DNA from: Silene latifolia
Taxonomy: Eukaryota > Streptophyta > Magnoliopsida > Caryophyllales > Caryophyllaceae
Assembly (NCBI RefSeq): GCF_048544455.1
Contig: NC_133532.1
Location: 84,027,156 to 84,091,155, forward strand
Direction: 5' to 3'
Length of the DNA stretch: 64,000 nt
Made by a program: the position numbers and the translations under genes. The first letter of the stretch is position 1, and the number at the start of each line of letters is the position of its first letter. Shown in pieces: positions 11,697-23,112 of this stretch. Below the pieces are notes generated by a model that was not told where the DNA came from, did no database searches, and saw only the letters and a program-made list of their open reading frames with translations.

Positions 11697-12902
11697 TTAC
11701 ATAGGGGCCCTACGAACATTGGACTGATAAAAGGTCAGCTCCTCGTCACCTATCTGAAAAGTAAGGGTCTTTCCCCCGACATCAATTACCGCGCGAGCAG
11801 TAAATAAAAATGGCCGTCCTAAAATAATAGGAGTATAAGAATCTTCGGGTATGTCTAAGACCACAAAGTCAACGGGAATAAAGAATCTCCCGATCTTAAC
11901 AAGTATGTCCTCTAAGACACCTAATGGCCGCGATAATGTACGGTCGGCCATCTGAACGGTCATGTTAGTAAAGTGAAATTTAGTCAAACCAAGTCTCTTA
12001 GCGAGAGACAATGGTAAGACACTTACGCTAGCTCCTAAATCACATAGCGCATCATCAATTAAGTGGGTAGAAAAGCTACCCGGGTCAGATTGTTTGGGTG
12101 GTGTCCTATTCTGAATTAAGGCGGACCCTATTTCAGTCAAAGCTACCATTTCATGATCACTCATATGCCTCTTACGCGTTAATATTTCTTTCATAAATTT
12201 CATGTAAGAGGGTACCTGGGTAAGCAGTTCGGCGAATGGAACGTTGACATGAAGGCTCTTTAAAATATCAGCAAATTTTCCGAACTGTTGTTCAGCCTTC
12301 TTGTTCTGCAATCGCCTCGGGAAAGGGACTGTAATAGGAATTTCCAAACCTTTATTTCTTTCTTCTAAGGTTTCAACACGAATCTCAACATTTTTACTCG
12401 ATCGACCCCTTTTTCCTTTCGATCGAGTACTTTTATCAGCATTATCCTTCGATCGAGGACAATCATCCACTCGATCGAAGTCTTCAATTCCAGCATTACT
12501 CGATCGAACAGCAATTTCACTCGATCGAGTGGTTTCCTCAGCATTTTCTCTCGATCGACCACCTGAAATGAGTCGATCGAGGACTTTCTTTAGGTTAAGC
12601 ATACTTTCTTCCAATGACGACTGTTCAAGCTCAGCAACAATAATTTCCGAGTCTGATTTGTCTTCATCAGTCGACAATTTAGGTCCTTCGTAGGAAAGAC
12701 CGCTTCTCAAATTAATCAGATTCACCGTCTCATGATGGTTTTTGTCAGGTTGAGATGGTAAATGACCCGGCTTCCTTGAAGATTGATTAGTGGCGAGTTG
12801 AGCTATTTGAGATTCGAGTGACTTGATCGACGCATCTTTTTGTTGGTCACTCTTTTGCAACTGGACAGTCAACACTTGTATCATTGACTTCAACTCAGTC
12901 AT
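11697..12902 (-). CDS. Athila-1 gag linker plus aspartic protease, 401 aa open frame
   Basis: Residues 1-45 are a short coiled-coil-like stretch. Residues about 110-170 are a low-complexity R/S/D-rich linker encoded by a cluster of TCGATCGA palindromes. From about 280 comes an aspartic protease: active site D288-L-G-A-S (Athila elements have DLGA in place of DTGA), then SVLPLSLAKRLGL, FIPVDFVVLDIPED and the flap/C-terminal block PIILGRPFL. It follows gag after a short gap and a stop or frameshift. No RT follows. The frame is open, but the true start is upstream in gag. Confidence 0.85.
   Translation of the reverse strand: MTELKSMIQVLTVQLQKSDQQKDASIKSLESQIAQLATNQSSRKPGHLPSQPDKNHHETVNLINLRSGLSYEGPKLSTDEDKSDSEIIVAELEQSSLEESMLNLKKVLDRLISGGRSRENAEETTRSSEIAVRSSNAGIEDFDRVDDCPRSKDNADKSTRSKGKRGRSSKNVEIRVETLEERNKGLEIPITVPFPRRLQNKKAEQQFGKFADILKSLHVNVPFAELLTQVPSYMKFMKEILTRKRHMSDHEMVALTEIGSALIQNRTPPKQSDPGSFSTHLIDDALCDLGASVSVLPLSLAKRLGLTKFHFTNMTVQMADRTLSRPLGVLEDILVKIGRFFIPVDFVVLDIPEDSYTPIILGRPFLFTARAVIDVGGKTLTFQIGDEELTFYQSNVRRAPM
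12396..12590. repeat. Palindrome cluster inside the Athila-1 gag-protease linker
   Basis: About nine TCGATCGA cores with variable flanks are embedded in open coding sequence, where they encode repeated R-S and D-R dipeptides. The equivalent stretch of Athila-2 (49,319-49,552) has the same arrangement with a different flank. Confidence 0.9.
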
Positions 12903-13007
12903 CTCACTTACACCACTAGAGGAAGCTCCTTGATGCGGTGGTGGAAAAGATGGAGGCTTTTGAAAGCCTTGTTGAGCTTTATAAGGGGGAACGTAGACTT
13001 GTTGTTG

Positions 13008-14192
13008 CTACTGCGGTGGAGGGGTAGGATTCAATACATTCTGACTAGTCCATCTCAAGTTAGGATGGACTCCACTCTGATTGTTGTAATAGGAGCCCCC
13101 TTGCCTAAATTGTTGAAAGGCATAGACCTGCTCCTTCTCAGCTAGACAGTCAACAGCAGTGTGACAATCTTCTCTTCCACATCTCTCACATGAGACGGTT
13201 TCTTGTCTAGTCAACAAGTGAACCGTCTGTTGATCTCCAGTATTCTGCAACTCTAACTTGTCAAAACGGGCATTCATGGCTTTCAGCTGAGCCACAACTG
13301 CATTATCAACAGAATTAACTGTTCGAATTCCTCCTCTCGAGTTTCTATATTCAGCACAATGGGTAGCCATCTCCTCAATAATTCCCCATCCCTTGTCATC
13401 ATCAATATTCTTTTGGAATCGCCCATTTGATGAGGCATCCAAAATAGCACGGTGATCGTCATACAACCCATTATAGAACTGGTTGCATAAGAACCACTGA
13501 TCGAAGCCATGATGAGGAAGAGACCGCACCAATTTCTTAAACCGGCACCAAGCTTCATAAAAGTTCTTATCTGGTGCTTGCTTGAAGCTTGTAATTTTCC
13601 CTCTCATCCGATTAGTTCGTTGTGGAGTAAAATACCTTTTATAGAAGGCAATGGCCAGGGTCTCCTAGTTGGTGATCCCAGCCGCGGTTCTGTCGAGATC
13701 AGTGAGCCATTCTCGGGCTCCATCGGTCAAAGAGAAGGGAAATAGGACCTCGTTGATCTTGTCCCGATTCACTCCCTTAGTAGCGGGAATGGTAGAGCAA
13801 TAGTTTGTGAAAACCTCCATATGTTTTCGCGGATCCTCACCAGCTACACCACGATAAAGATTTCTTTCGAACAGATTGATATAGGATGGCCGAATGTCAA
13901 ATGTATTTCCATCTTCGGTGGCAAGATTGAAATCTTTAGGGATTGAAGCAGTTGTTGGCTCCGAGTGACTCGCGATATTAGGAATCTTCACAGGATTAGC
14001 AGCAGAAATAGAATTGTCTTCTTCACAAGACCGGTCTTCTACAAATAAGAAGGGTTCTAGTTCGGGTTCAAAAGTACTCAAGGCTTCCTTTCGAATCTTT
14101 CTCAACAAACGTTGTCTAATGCGAAAAGTCCGCTCCGGTTCAGGATCAGCTGGCACTAACTCTGACCTGTTAGACCTGAGCATAAGCAACAC
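13008..14192 (-). pseudogene. Athila-1 gag
   Basis: Gag of the Athila type: an N-terminal part (14,192-13,665) with RKHMEVFTNYCSTIPATKGV and LFPFSLTDGAREWL, then after a frameshift near 13,640 the retrotrans-gag core (13,607-13,008) with DKNFYEAWCRFKKLVRSLPH and WFLCNQFYNGLYDDHRAILD. A zinc-finger-like block CERCGREDCHTAVDC ends the domain. The same blocks occur in Athila-2 at 48,339-49,099. The start chosen is the first ATG after the primer site in this frame. Confidence 0.88.
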
Positions 14193-14282
14193 TAGAGAAA
14201 ATAAATAAGAATTGTCTCAAGGAATTAAAAATTCCCTGAGACGAAGACAAACGAAAATAAACAGACAAATAGGCTAATTCAC

Positions 14283-14300
14283 TCCCAGGCAACGACACCA
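14283..14300 (-). other. Primer-binding site, degenerate tRNA-Asp type
   Basis: Minus strand TGGTGTCGTTGCCTGGGA differs at three positions from the perfect tRNA-Asp complement (TGGCGCCGTTGCCGGGGA) present in Athila-2 and Athila-4. It sits five bases inside the LTR. Confidence 0.8.
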
Positions 14301-14305
14301 AAATT

Positions 14306-15715
14306 TGATACAGTCGTTTTAGTACCAAAAATAATTAATTAAGACAACTAACAGAAGTTAGCGGAAGTAGGGTCAATCTCCATAGGGAGGCTAATGTATC
14401 TATCTGCTAATTACGTTTGTCTAGTAATAAATGGGGGTTTTAAAGTTGTTTCCTATACTAATAAAGGTTTAAGGTAAGAGAAATAGAGAAAAGAGCAGTA
14501 AGGCAAGAAAAAGCAAGATATGTGATCAAATAAAGAGAGATATGTCAGGAATTCGGTTCACCATGGCAGTTCACTAACTCAGTCATAAATAGTTCAGACG
14601 ATCTACTGTGATTAGGGCAAGGGAAAGGTCCTTCCGGTCCGCTATCCACCCTAGATTACAACTAACTTAACTTCCGTCCTCATTAGGGTAGTCTACTGTT
14701 CATAACAAGTCTGTTCATTCCAATCTTCCGATCTAGGATCGAATTTAACCAAATTAAAGAGGTTTAGAAGCGTGCACTCAACTAAACTTATTACGGTTAT
14801 ATTGGTATAAAACAGTTCTCACAATCAATCGTCTAACCTATTCACAACATCATCAATTCTCTACCATGGCTCCTCTAATCCTAACATAGAGGGAATTAGC
14901 TACTCATGCTTTTAATGTAGTCAACAACAATAACAATAAGTATGCTAAAAGGAGACATAATAATGAGATTAAAGAGACGAATCATAAACTAATAAACAAG
15001 AGAACAATAATTAAGAGCAAACAAGGAATTAAATTGAGATTAAAGAGAAGAGAAAGATTACAAACTTCAGATCCGGAAATAAAGAGGTAGAGGAAAAGTT
15101 CCAGCAGTAATTAGAGTAATTAAGAGTAGAGTAAGTATGATAAGATCTGTCATTAACCTAATGACGTCTTCCCTTATATAGGGGGAAGATTATTAACTAA
15201 AATAAACCTAAGCACGGAATAAAAATCCCGAGTAAATAAGTAAACCACTCGATCGAGGCATTTCATCCCTCTCGATCGAGTGATTCCTCAGCCAATCTCT
15301 TCGATCGAGCAAATAAGGCTCTCGATCGAACACCTTCAATATAGCACACTTCGATCGAGTACAACAACAACTCGATCGAACTCCTTGCTCTACCAAAACC
15401 ACTCGATCGACCATAGAAGACCTCGATCGAGTAACTTGCCACTGAAATCAGCCTTGAACTCGTTTGGTTAGCTTCCATGGACCTCCTTCACGCTTCCCGA
15501 GGTACGGCATTCTGCTCTAAATCTTCATCTCCTTAAAATTCATGCTAGGAGGAATGAAAAAGGTACGATTCCACTACTTTAAGGTCAATTCCTGCAAATG
15601 AGACAAAACGAACCGAAGTAGCCAATTCGGGGCATTTAGCAATACAAAACTGTAGAAATGTCATAGGAATGCGTGCAATAAAAGGCTAAAAAGACTATAT
15701 AAATTGCACGTATCA
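14306..15715 (-). repeat. 5' LTR of Athila-1 (1,410 bp)
   Basis: Minus strand starts TGATACGTGCAATTT and ends CTGTATCA, with complementary TGATAC/GTATCA ends. The primer site follows five bases later. The outer edge meets gag sequence of Tekay-B at 15,716. A cluster of eight CTCGATCGAG-type palindromes lies within it. Confidence 0.82.
15246..15437. repeat. Palindrome cluster in the Athila-1 LTR
   Basis: Eight TCGATCGA cores within 190 bp, flanked mostly as CTCGATCGAG or ACTCGATCGA, and separated by about 12-20 bases of unrelated sequence. They lie about 280-470 bp into the LTR from its start. Confidence 0.92.
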
Positions 15716-15870
15716 CCCGACGCCCTCATAAGTTGATGGGTTGAGCGGGCGATGATAGTGCTCAGGTGGGTAGCATCCACCGGTTTCTCAGCCCCCCTAC
15801 CCACATTCTTAAGAGCTTCAAGGAGTGCATCCTGCTGCTCGATCATACGAGCTACCTCATCCGTGGACAT
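15716..15870 (-). pseudogene. Start of Tekay-B gag, truncated by Athila-1
   Basis: The minus-strand frame MSTDEVARMIEQQDALLEAL...THQLMRASG ends abruptly at the Athila-1 LTR. The start is the ATG at 15,870, the first plausible one after the leader. Too little remains to show a gag domain. The assignment rests on its place after primer site and leader. Confidence 0.5.
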
Positions 15871-15992
15871 CTCAGTTGCTTGGATATACACGGCTGACCT
15901 CTTTGGCGGTATTTTGAGCTGATAAGAAGCAAGGAAACGTAAGCACAAAGCCTACGACTCAAAATCTAAATGACCCTCCGCCAAAGAAACAC

Positions 15993-16222
15993 TCGGCCGA
16001 GTATAACATAATACTCGGTCGAGTACTACTAGTACTCGGTCGAGTTTTCCACTCCAGAAGCAAACGTCAAAAACGCAGAAAACATACTCGGTCGAGTATG
16101 CTCAATACTCGGTCGAGCTGCCACAACCAGTAGCTACTGCTACGCATACCCAAACAACAATCGGTCGAGTGCTTGGTTACTCGGGCGAGTACCCCCTACT
16201 TGGTCGAGTACCTGCCCTGCTC
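15993..16222. repeat. Palindrome cluster in the Tekay-B leader, ACTCGGTCGAGT type
   Basis: Nine copies of a C(G/T)CGGYCGAG core, most as TACTCGGTCGAGTA, with spacers of 8-35 bases. They lie between the primer site and the gag start, the place where retroviral genomes carry dimerisation and packaging signals. Confidence 0.88.
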
Positions 16223-16287
16223 GGCCGTGTCATGCCAAAACGAGTTACTAATAACATAAGCGTACTTTATACATACATTTTATACCA

Positions 16288-16405
<118 letters not shown>

Positions 16406-16759
16406 GATATGTCACTACCCTTTGAAAGCCACATAATAAACACTTAACATGCCAACATATTCCATGCTCAAAATCTAATATTGAAAAAATTCAATGCATC
16501 TTTCACATGCTATCATATTCCACTTCTTCCACCATATCATCCAACTAGTGAACAAAATTCATGCCACAAGTACTACACACACATGACCCGACACACAACA
16601 ACTTCCCCCCTGTGACCGGCTTGAGATCGTAAGGGCCTTATTGAGACTTTGGGACGTCTCCCAAGTCTTTGCGGTAGCTCCAAACAACTCTCCCCGGGTT
16701 CATTTTATTTAGACTCCCTAAGTTCATTGGGTTCATTAGTTTTAGATGCCAGAATCGTC

Positions 16760-16771
16760 GCTCTGATACCA
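16760..16771 (-). other. Primer-binding site of Tekay-B, tRNA-iMet type
   Basis: Minus strand TGGTATCAGAGC, three bases from the LTR end. Confidence 0.88.
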
Positions 16772-16774
16772 CTT

Positions 16775-18090
16775 TGTAACACTCCCTCATACCAAGGTAC
16801 CTTACCATGGACTACCCTAGCATGAAAGACTGTTACCATCTCGGTTGCCCGAGGTTAGTATATCAAAGTTAACAATCCAAAACACATTTATTAAAGTGCA
16901 ACTGAGTTTAACGATTACATGTTTCCAAAAACCAAACCAAGTACAACTGTGAAATGTCTAACAACTACAAAGAATGCAAACTAAGTCTCTTGACAGCGGA
17001 AGCTAGACTCGAGTGATGACTCCCCATAACTGTCCCGTAGCTAAAGAACTGCATCACCTGTCACAATCTGCTCACCATCCCCGAATGGATCACCACAGAT
17101 TTTATAAAACAACAACGGGGTCAGTTGCTGAATAATCAAAGTAAGACAAGTACAAAAGGCAACCAGCTGATCATCATCCTCCTCCGGTCTCCCAATCTCA
17201 CACAGTAACCGACTACACACCAAAGTGCGTAGCCCTGCCGGATTACCCATCGCAACAGGTAATCCTCGGCGCCAGTGGGGGACCGCAACCAATCCCCACT
17301 TAAGCCCCGCTCATCAACGAGCGATATCCTTGTCCCTTAATGTGCACATCCCCTCCCGTGGCGAGTTCCACGGAGGGCGAACTAGGGTGTGAAGCCACTA
17401 CCGCAAGTGACTCCACCACAATCATCACAACACCAACACCATCACCACACCAACACTACAACAATGATCAGCAGACAAATAACCGTACGTAAAACAACAT
17501 AATCTCAAATCAATTAAACAGGAACTGAGTAGAGAAACCCTACCTTAGCACAACTGCAAGAGACACAAGCAAGTCAATCTAGAACGGCTCCTCTACGAAG
17601 TCCCCACCTAACACAATCACATAAACAACAATCACCATATGCAAAACCCCCTTTTTCCCAATTCCCAATTCACAATTCAAGCCAAACCCTAAAAGATTAA
17701 TCAAAGAATTAGGGGAAAACAAGGACTTACCGACGATAGAACAAAAGATGAAGGAACTTGCTAACGATCACACACACTTGGGAGAGATTTGGAGAGATTA
17801 GAGCGTCGTTGAGTTTTTAGGTTTTGTAAAAATTTAATTAGAAACGGATTAACGCGTTTTATATAACTCTAATCATCTCCAAACCAAACCGCGGAAATAA
17901 CACCCGTCAGACCAGATACTCGGTCGAGTATAGAGTATACTCGGCCGAGTACCCTCTACTCGGTCGAGTATTCCACATACTCGGCCTAATAATCTTGGGC
18001 AGTAGCCATTCCAGGATACACGACATCCCTTACTCGACCGAGTAGGCCATATTCGGCCGAGTACGGGCTTAGGAAATCCGTAGTATTACA
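16775..18090 (-). repeat. 5' LTR of Tekay-B (1,316 bp)
   Basis: Plus strand starts TGTAACACTCCC and ends GTAGTATTACA, so the minus strand has TG...CA ends. The right edge abuts the broken gag of Athila-3 (GAAAC at 18,091-18,095 would be the target duplication). The inner edge is set by the primer site. Confidence 0.85.
17917..18064. repeat. Palindrome cluster at the start of the Tekay-B LTR
   Basis: Six copies of TACTCGGTCGAGTA or close variants (TACTCGGCCGAGTA, TACTCGACCGAGTA) lie within the first 175 bp of the LTR in its own orientation. Tekay-A has its cluster at the same relative place. Confidence 0.9.
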
Positions 18091-18488
18091 GAAACGGTGG
18101 CCTTGGTTAAAAAGTCCTTCCTTGAAAACCCGGTGGACCTTGGGTAAAGGGTTGGGTTTGTTTGTTAGCTTGGAAGTTTGGTGGGTTTTGTGATTTTGAT
18201 TGGAAAGTGGGGTTTTGTACATTTTGAGAACCATAGGAAAACTTTGGGTGGGCTCTCATTCCGAGGTGATAGTGGTTATTGTTGAAAGCTTGTCTAGCCT
18301 GACTAGACTCCCATACCCCCATTCACTTATTCCATACAACTCACATCTCCCACCATCAAAGGGCACTCATTTGGTGGATGCCCTTGATCCCCACAAAAGT
18401 CACAGCTATAAACATGGGCTCTTGGTGAAGAATTATTGGGTGTGGTAGAACTCAACAATGCAACTTGTTGTTTAAGCTCCTCTATCAA
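18091..18488 (-). pseudogene. Athila-3 gag, C-terminal fragment
   Basis: The minus-strand frame resumes exactly where the fragment at 25,627 stops: after the five-base duplication is removed, the frame runs on as ...VKGLI then EELKQQVALL. It includes a zinc-finger-like CDFCGDQGHPPNEC block and ends at the Tekay-B LTR. This shows that Tekay-A split one gag gene into two pieces. Confidence 0.85.
18484..18488. repeat. Target-site duplication of Tekay-A (left)
   Basis: ATCAA, matching 25,627-25,631 on the other side of the element. Confidence 0.95.
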
Positions 18489-19886
18489 TGTAACACCCCC
18501 ATACTCCAAGTGCCTTACCAGGACCACTCAGGTATAAGGATGCTACCATCTCGGTTACCCGAGGCAATGATAATCATCAGACAATAACGAAACAACATTA
18601 AATAGTATAACTTTAGTGAAAGGTTACAATCCGAAACCAAAACCGAAATACGAATACAAGTTCTCAAACCAACTGTCTAATCAGCTAAATGAAATGTTTA
18701 TTAAACTACTAAAGCTACAAAAAAGACTTCTATCATCGACGGTGGCACATCCCAAATATCCCAAAGAATCGACTCATATCTCTCTCAATAACCGCACCAT
18801 CCCCGAATGGATCACCACGCTTTTAAAACATTAAACGGGGGTCGACTAATCACACAATTTATATAAACCAACAACATAGTAAACAAGCGACTCAATCATC
18901 ACGTATATTCTCCAAACTCCAAACCCAACTCCACAATCCCGACTACACACTAAAGTGTGTAGCCCCCGAGTGCCCATCGCAACAGTCACTCCTCGCGCCT
19001 GGGGGACCGCACCGTTCCCACCTAAGCCCCGCTCATCTCCATCGAGCGATAAACCCAAATCCATTAATGTGCACATCCCTTCGTGGCGGGTTCCACGAGA
19101 TAGGCGAATCATGGGCGTGAAGCCACTCCCACAAGTGACTCCACTCGGCCAGAACGCGCCCAAGAACACAGACAGATACAATCAATCACAACTACAACCA
19201 ACAATCAAAGCCAACAACCGTCACAATACGAGTATGATAATATTCAACAATCACAAACACCAATCAACACATCATGGGACTAATACGAGTAGGGAAACCC
19301 TACACTGAAAGCAACACAATCGACGGTCTCACAAATTGATATCAAAAAGCTTCCTCTACGAATCCTCCTCCTAACATACAAACATATAATCACTACCAAT
19401 CACAAAATACAACAAAACCCCCAAATCCCATTATTAGGGTTTAACCAACTTTGACTAAATACTATAAAAACGGTACGTAGATCTTACCCTCGACTTGAAG
19501 GATCACAACGGTATAAAGAAAGGTAAAATCCGACCTTCCAAGCTCCGGGATTTGCCAACAATGCGATTGATGCGAAGAACGTAGTTTGATTTCTCTCTTT
19601 GAAAGTAATTAGGTTTTAAAAGTGTTTAAAGAAAAGTGACGGAAGTTATTATATACTTAATCGCATTATTAACAAAACCCGACAAATCATCCCCGTAAAA
19701 CCGGCTTACTCGATCGAGTAGCCGAGGTACTCGATCGAGTGCCCCCTTACTCGATCGAGTATCAACGTTACTCGATCGAGTACCCAACAGGTCAGAAACT
19801 ATTTTAAAAACGCAACTCACCCTTACTCGACAGAGTAAGGCCTACTCGATAGAGTACCCAGAGACTCATAAAACCGTAGTATTACA
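18489..19886 (-). repeat. 3' LTR of Tekay-A (1,398 bp)
   Basis: Matches the 5' LTR throughout, but many short differences are indels or small scrambles at places where the other copy has CAG or CTG (for example CAGCTG at 25,076 against CAAATTG here). Confidence 0.95.
19708..19860. repeat. Palindrome cluster in Tekay-A 3' LTR
   Basis: Same six units in the same order as at 25,446-25,600; here the first one is a perfect TACTCGATCGAGTA. Confidence 0.92.
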
Positions 19887-19904
19887 GTCTTCCCTCCTTA
19901 AAAA
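19887..19904 (-). other. Polypurine tract of Tekay-A
   Basis: Minus strand TTTTTAAGGAGGGAAGAC immediately precedes the 3' LTR. It primes plus-strand synthesis. Confidence 0.75.
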
Positions 19905-20119
19905 GAACTCCGTTCCCGAAGTTCAAACCACAACAAAACAAAGGCACACACTACAACACTCCCGACTCAACAACCAAAACAACACTCAACATAAAACATG
20001 TTACTAACCCAAACTCAACTCGACTCAACCACAACAAACATACCGACACAACATAAAAAGGGTATAAAACTCTTAAAAACTCTTCGCGATCATCTCCTAC
20101 CCCCCTAAAAGAAACAAGG

Positions 20120-20644
20120 TTACGTCCCCGTAACCATACATACCTGATCAAAAATGAAAGGGTAACGCTCTCTCATGGCCTCCTCTACCTCCCATGTAGC
20201 TTCCTCAGTCTCGTGGTTAGACCAAAGGATCTTAAGCAAAACTGTCTCACCACTCCTTGTCTTCCTAACCTTCCGGTCAAGAATCTGCTTAGGTACCTCA
20301 AGATATGATAAGGACTCATCTAGCTCTAAGCTATCTGCCTCTAACACATGTGACGGGTCACTCACATACTTCCGCAGCTGCGATACATGAAAAACATTAT
20401 GCACTCTCTCTAAAGCAGCTGGTAAAGCCAGACAATATGCAACCTCTCCAACCCGCTCTAAGATCTCATAAGGCCCGATAAACTTCTGACTCAGCTTGCC
20501 TTTCTTCCCAAATCTCATAACCCCACGTATAGGAGACACTTTCAGAAGAACCTTATCCCCAACCTGAAACTCTATATCCCGACGATGTAGATCTGCATAA
20601 CTCTTTTGCCTATCCTGAGCTGCTCTCATCCGTTCCCTGATCAT
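20120..20644 (-). pseudogene. Tekay-A integrase C-terminus with chromodomain
   Basis: Begins MIRERMRAAQDRQKSYADLH, the GPY/F region follows (LSQKFIGPYEILERVGEVAY, VFHVSQLRKYV), then about 20,310-20,160 a chromodomain-like block: LEVPKQILDRKVRKTRSGE, LLKILWSNHETEEATWEVEE. Chromodomains of this clade are thought to guide integration to heterochromatin. The presence of this block identifies the element as a chromovirus. Confidence 0.88.
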
Positions 20645-21184
20645 CTTAATCTATTCAACCATCTCATGTACCATCTCTGGTCCTAGAACCACTGCCTCAG
20701 CACTGTCGTCCCAACAAATCGGACTCCTACATCTCCTCCCATATAAAGCCTCAAACGGTGCCATGCCAATACTAGTGTGATAGCTGTTGTTGTAAGAAAA
20801 CTCTATCAAATCTAACCTCTATTCCCAGCTACCACCAAAGTCCATCACACAAGCTCGTAACATATCCTCAAGAGTCTTGATCGTTCTCTCGGTCTGACCG
20901 TCTGTCGCAGGATGAAATGCTGTACTCATCTTCAAAGTTGTTCCCAAAGATTCCTGCAACTCTTTCCAAAACCTTGAGATAAATCTCGCATCTCTGTCGG
21001 ACACTATGTCCTTAGGGACTCCATGTAACTTAAGCACATTCTTCCGATAAGCCATAGCTAATTGTGCTTTAGTCCATGTATCTTTCATTGGCACAAAGTG
21101 AGCTGATTTGGTCAGTCGATCCACTATTACCCATATCATGTTGTTACCCTGTTGACTCTTTGGCAAACCCACGATAAAATCCAT
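20645..21184 (-). pseudogene. Tekay-A integrase catalytic core
   Basis: [15 protein letters not shown] gives the first [18 protein letters not shown] the second, and [17 protein letters not shown] the E of the DDE triad. The frame breaks near 20,819 and continues ([22 protein letters not shown] region around 20,790-20,700) towards the C-terminal domain. Confidence 0.92.
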
Positions 21185-21241
21185 AGAAATGGATTCCCAC
21201 TTCCACTCAGGTACCTCTAAAGACTGAATCTTACCTTGTGG

Positions 21242-22084
21242 TCATCGTTGTTCCCCTTTAACTCTCTGGAATGTCAAACAACGGGCCACAAACTCAGCTG
21301 TTTCTTTCTTCATCCCAGGCCACCAAAACGTGTTCTTTAAATCCTTGTATAGCTTGTCACCACCTGGATGTACTGAATACGGTGTACAATGTGCCTCTGT
21401 CATGATAGTCTTTTTCAACTCCTCATCATTAGGGACACAGCACCTCCCATCAAACCTCAAACTACCATCTGTATGAATAGAGAATCGAGACACTGTCCCT
21501 TTCTCTACCCCAGCTCTCCACTCAACCATCTTAGGATCCAACGCCTGTTTACCTCGAATATCATCATAAAGATCAGGCTGTACTGTCAAATCTCCCACGG
21601 CATCCCGTCTCTGCATCATATGTATCCCAAACCTCCCCACCTCATCTCTCAACCTCATCAAAGATAGAGCTGTACACAAAGAATGTACACTCTTCCTACT
21701 CAAAGCATCTGCAACAACATTGGCTTTCCCTTCATGGTAGATAATATCCATGTCATAATCGCCAATCAGCTCCATCCACCTCCTCTGTCTCATGTTCAAC
21801 TCCTTTTGAGTGAAGATGTACTTGAGACTCTTGTGATCCAAAAATACCTTAAAGGTCGCCCCATAACGGTAATGTCTCCAAATCTTGAGAGCAAACACCA
21901 CTGCACCCAACTCTAGATCATGTGTAGGGTAGTTCTCCTCATACGGCTTCAGTTGCCTAGAAGTATAGGCAATCACCTTACCGTTCTGCATCAACACACA
22001 TCCCAACCCATTCTTTGAGGCATCTGTATAAACCTCAAAGTTCTCGATCCCTTCAGGCAATGCTAAGATAGGAGTTGTGGTCAA
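21242..22084 (-). pseudogene. Tekay-A RNase H and integrase zinc finger
   Basis: RNase H core: [60 protein letters not shown] and ending [10 protein letters not shown]. After a linker, the integrase HHCC finger is [20 protein letters not shown]...VARCLTFQ; the final C-x2-C reads C-L-T-F, so the last zinc cysteine is lost. Confidence 0.9.
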
Positions 22085-22099
22085 ACGCTCCTTTAATGT

Positions 22100-23112
22100 T
22101 TAGAACGTCGTCTCACAACTCTCATCCCAACGAAACCTGTTCTCTTTCCTCATCAAAGCTGTCATAGGTCTAGCTATCTTGGAGAAATCTTTCACGAACC
22201 GTCTGTAGTATCCAGCTAAACCCAAGAAACTCCCGATCTCAGCAACATTCTTTGGTGCTTCCCACTTTGTCACTGCCTCAATCTTTGCCGGATCCACAAC
22301 TACTCCCTCCTTAGAGATCACATGCCCCATAAAAGCAACTTTCTCTAACCAGAACTCACACTTGGACAGCTTAGCATAAAACTCATGCTCCCTCAAAGTC
22401 TGCAACACAATCCTCAGATGCTCCTCATGCTCCTCCTTAGTCTTAGAGTAGACTAAGATGTCATCGATAAACACCACCACAAACTTGTCCAAAAACTGTC
22501 TGAAGATTCTGTTCATCAAATCCATAAACACATTCGGTGCATTAGATAACCCAAACGGCATCACCACATACTCATAATGGCCATACCTCGACGTGAAAGT
22601 TGTCTTTGGTATGTCCACCTCTCTAATCTTCACCGATGGTACCCCGACCTCAAATCAATCTTGGAAAAGACCGATGCACCACTCAACCGATCAAACAGGT
22701 CATCTATCCTTGGCAAAGGATACTTGTTCTTCACCGTCACTCGGTTCACTCTCCTTGTAGTCTATGCACAACCTCAAACTCTCATCTTTCTTCTTCACAA
22801 AAAGAACTCGGTGCTCCCCACTACGATACACTAGGTCTAATGTATCCATTCTCTATCGATCATCTAACTGTTTCCGAGCTCCTCCATCTCTTTAGGACCC
22901 ATCCGTCTGCGGTGCCTTAGAGATTGGCCCCGTCCCCTGTTTCAACTCAACCGTGAAATCTATCTCCCTCTTCGGTGGCAACCCCTTTAATCTCCTCCGA
23001 AAAACATCTCGCAAACTCTCCCACCACCGGTATCGATCAATCGTCGGACTCTCTATCCGGTCATCTCTCACATGACACAAGATCAAAGGGCATCCCTTCC
23101 TCGGATAAGACT
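22100..23112 (-). pseudogene. Tekay-A reverse transcriptase
   Basis: The C-terminal two thirds (22,633-22,100) are clean: [20 protein letters not shown], catalytic [10 protein letters not shown], then [19 protein letters not shown]. Upstream blocks ([14 protein letters not shown] and [11 protein letters not shown]) are present but in shifted frames. Two of the shifts coincide with places where related elements have AGCTG/CAGCTG (near 22,760 and 22,634). RT copies element RNA into DNA. Confidence 0.9.

Larger units (their letters stand above)
7769..15715 (-). mobile_element. Athila-1: Athila-like LTR element with gag and protease but no pol
   Basis: On the minus strand: LTR 15,715-14,306, tRNA-Asp-type primer site, gag, linker plus protease, an untranslated stretch, an ATHILA-ORF1-like protein, and 3' UTR up to 7,769, where the LINE cuts it off. 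There is no RT, RNase H or integrase anywhere in the element. This matches the described class of non-autonomous elements that keep only GAG (TR-GAG). Its 3' UTR is recognisably related to that of Athila-2 (for example GGTCGAGTCGGAACGGTAG appears in both). Confidence 0.85.

Noticed and set aside
15246..15437. CRISPR-like array
   Set aside because: Repeats are 8-14 bases, palindromic, variable at the arms and with irregular spacers, in a plant retrotransposon LTR. There is no array geometry and no cas gene.
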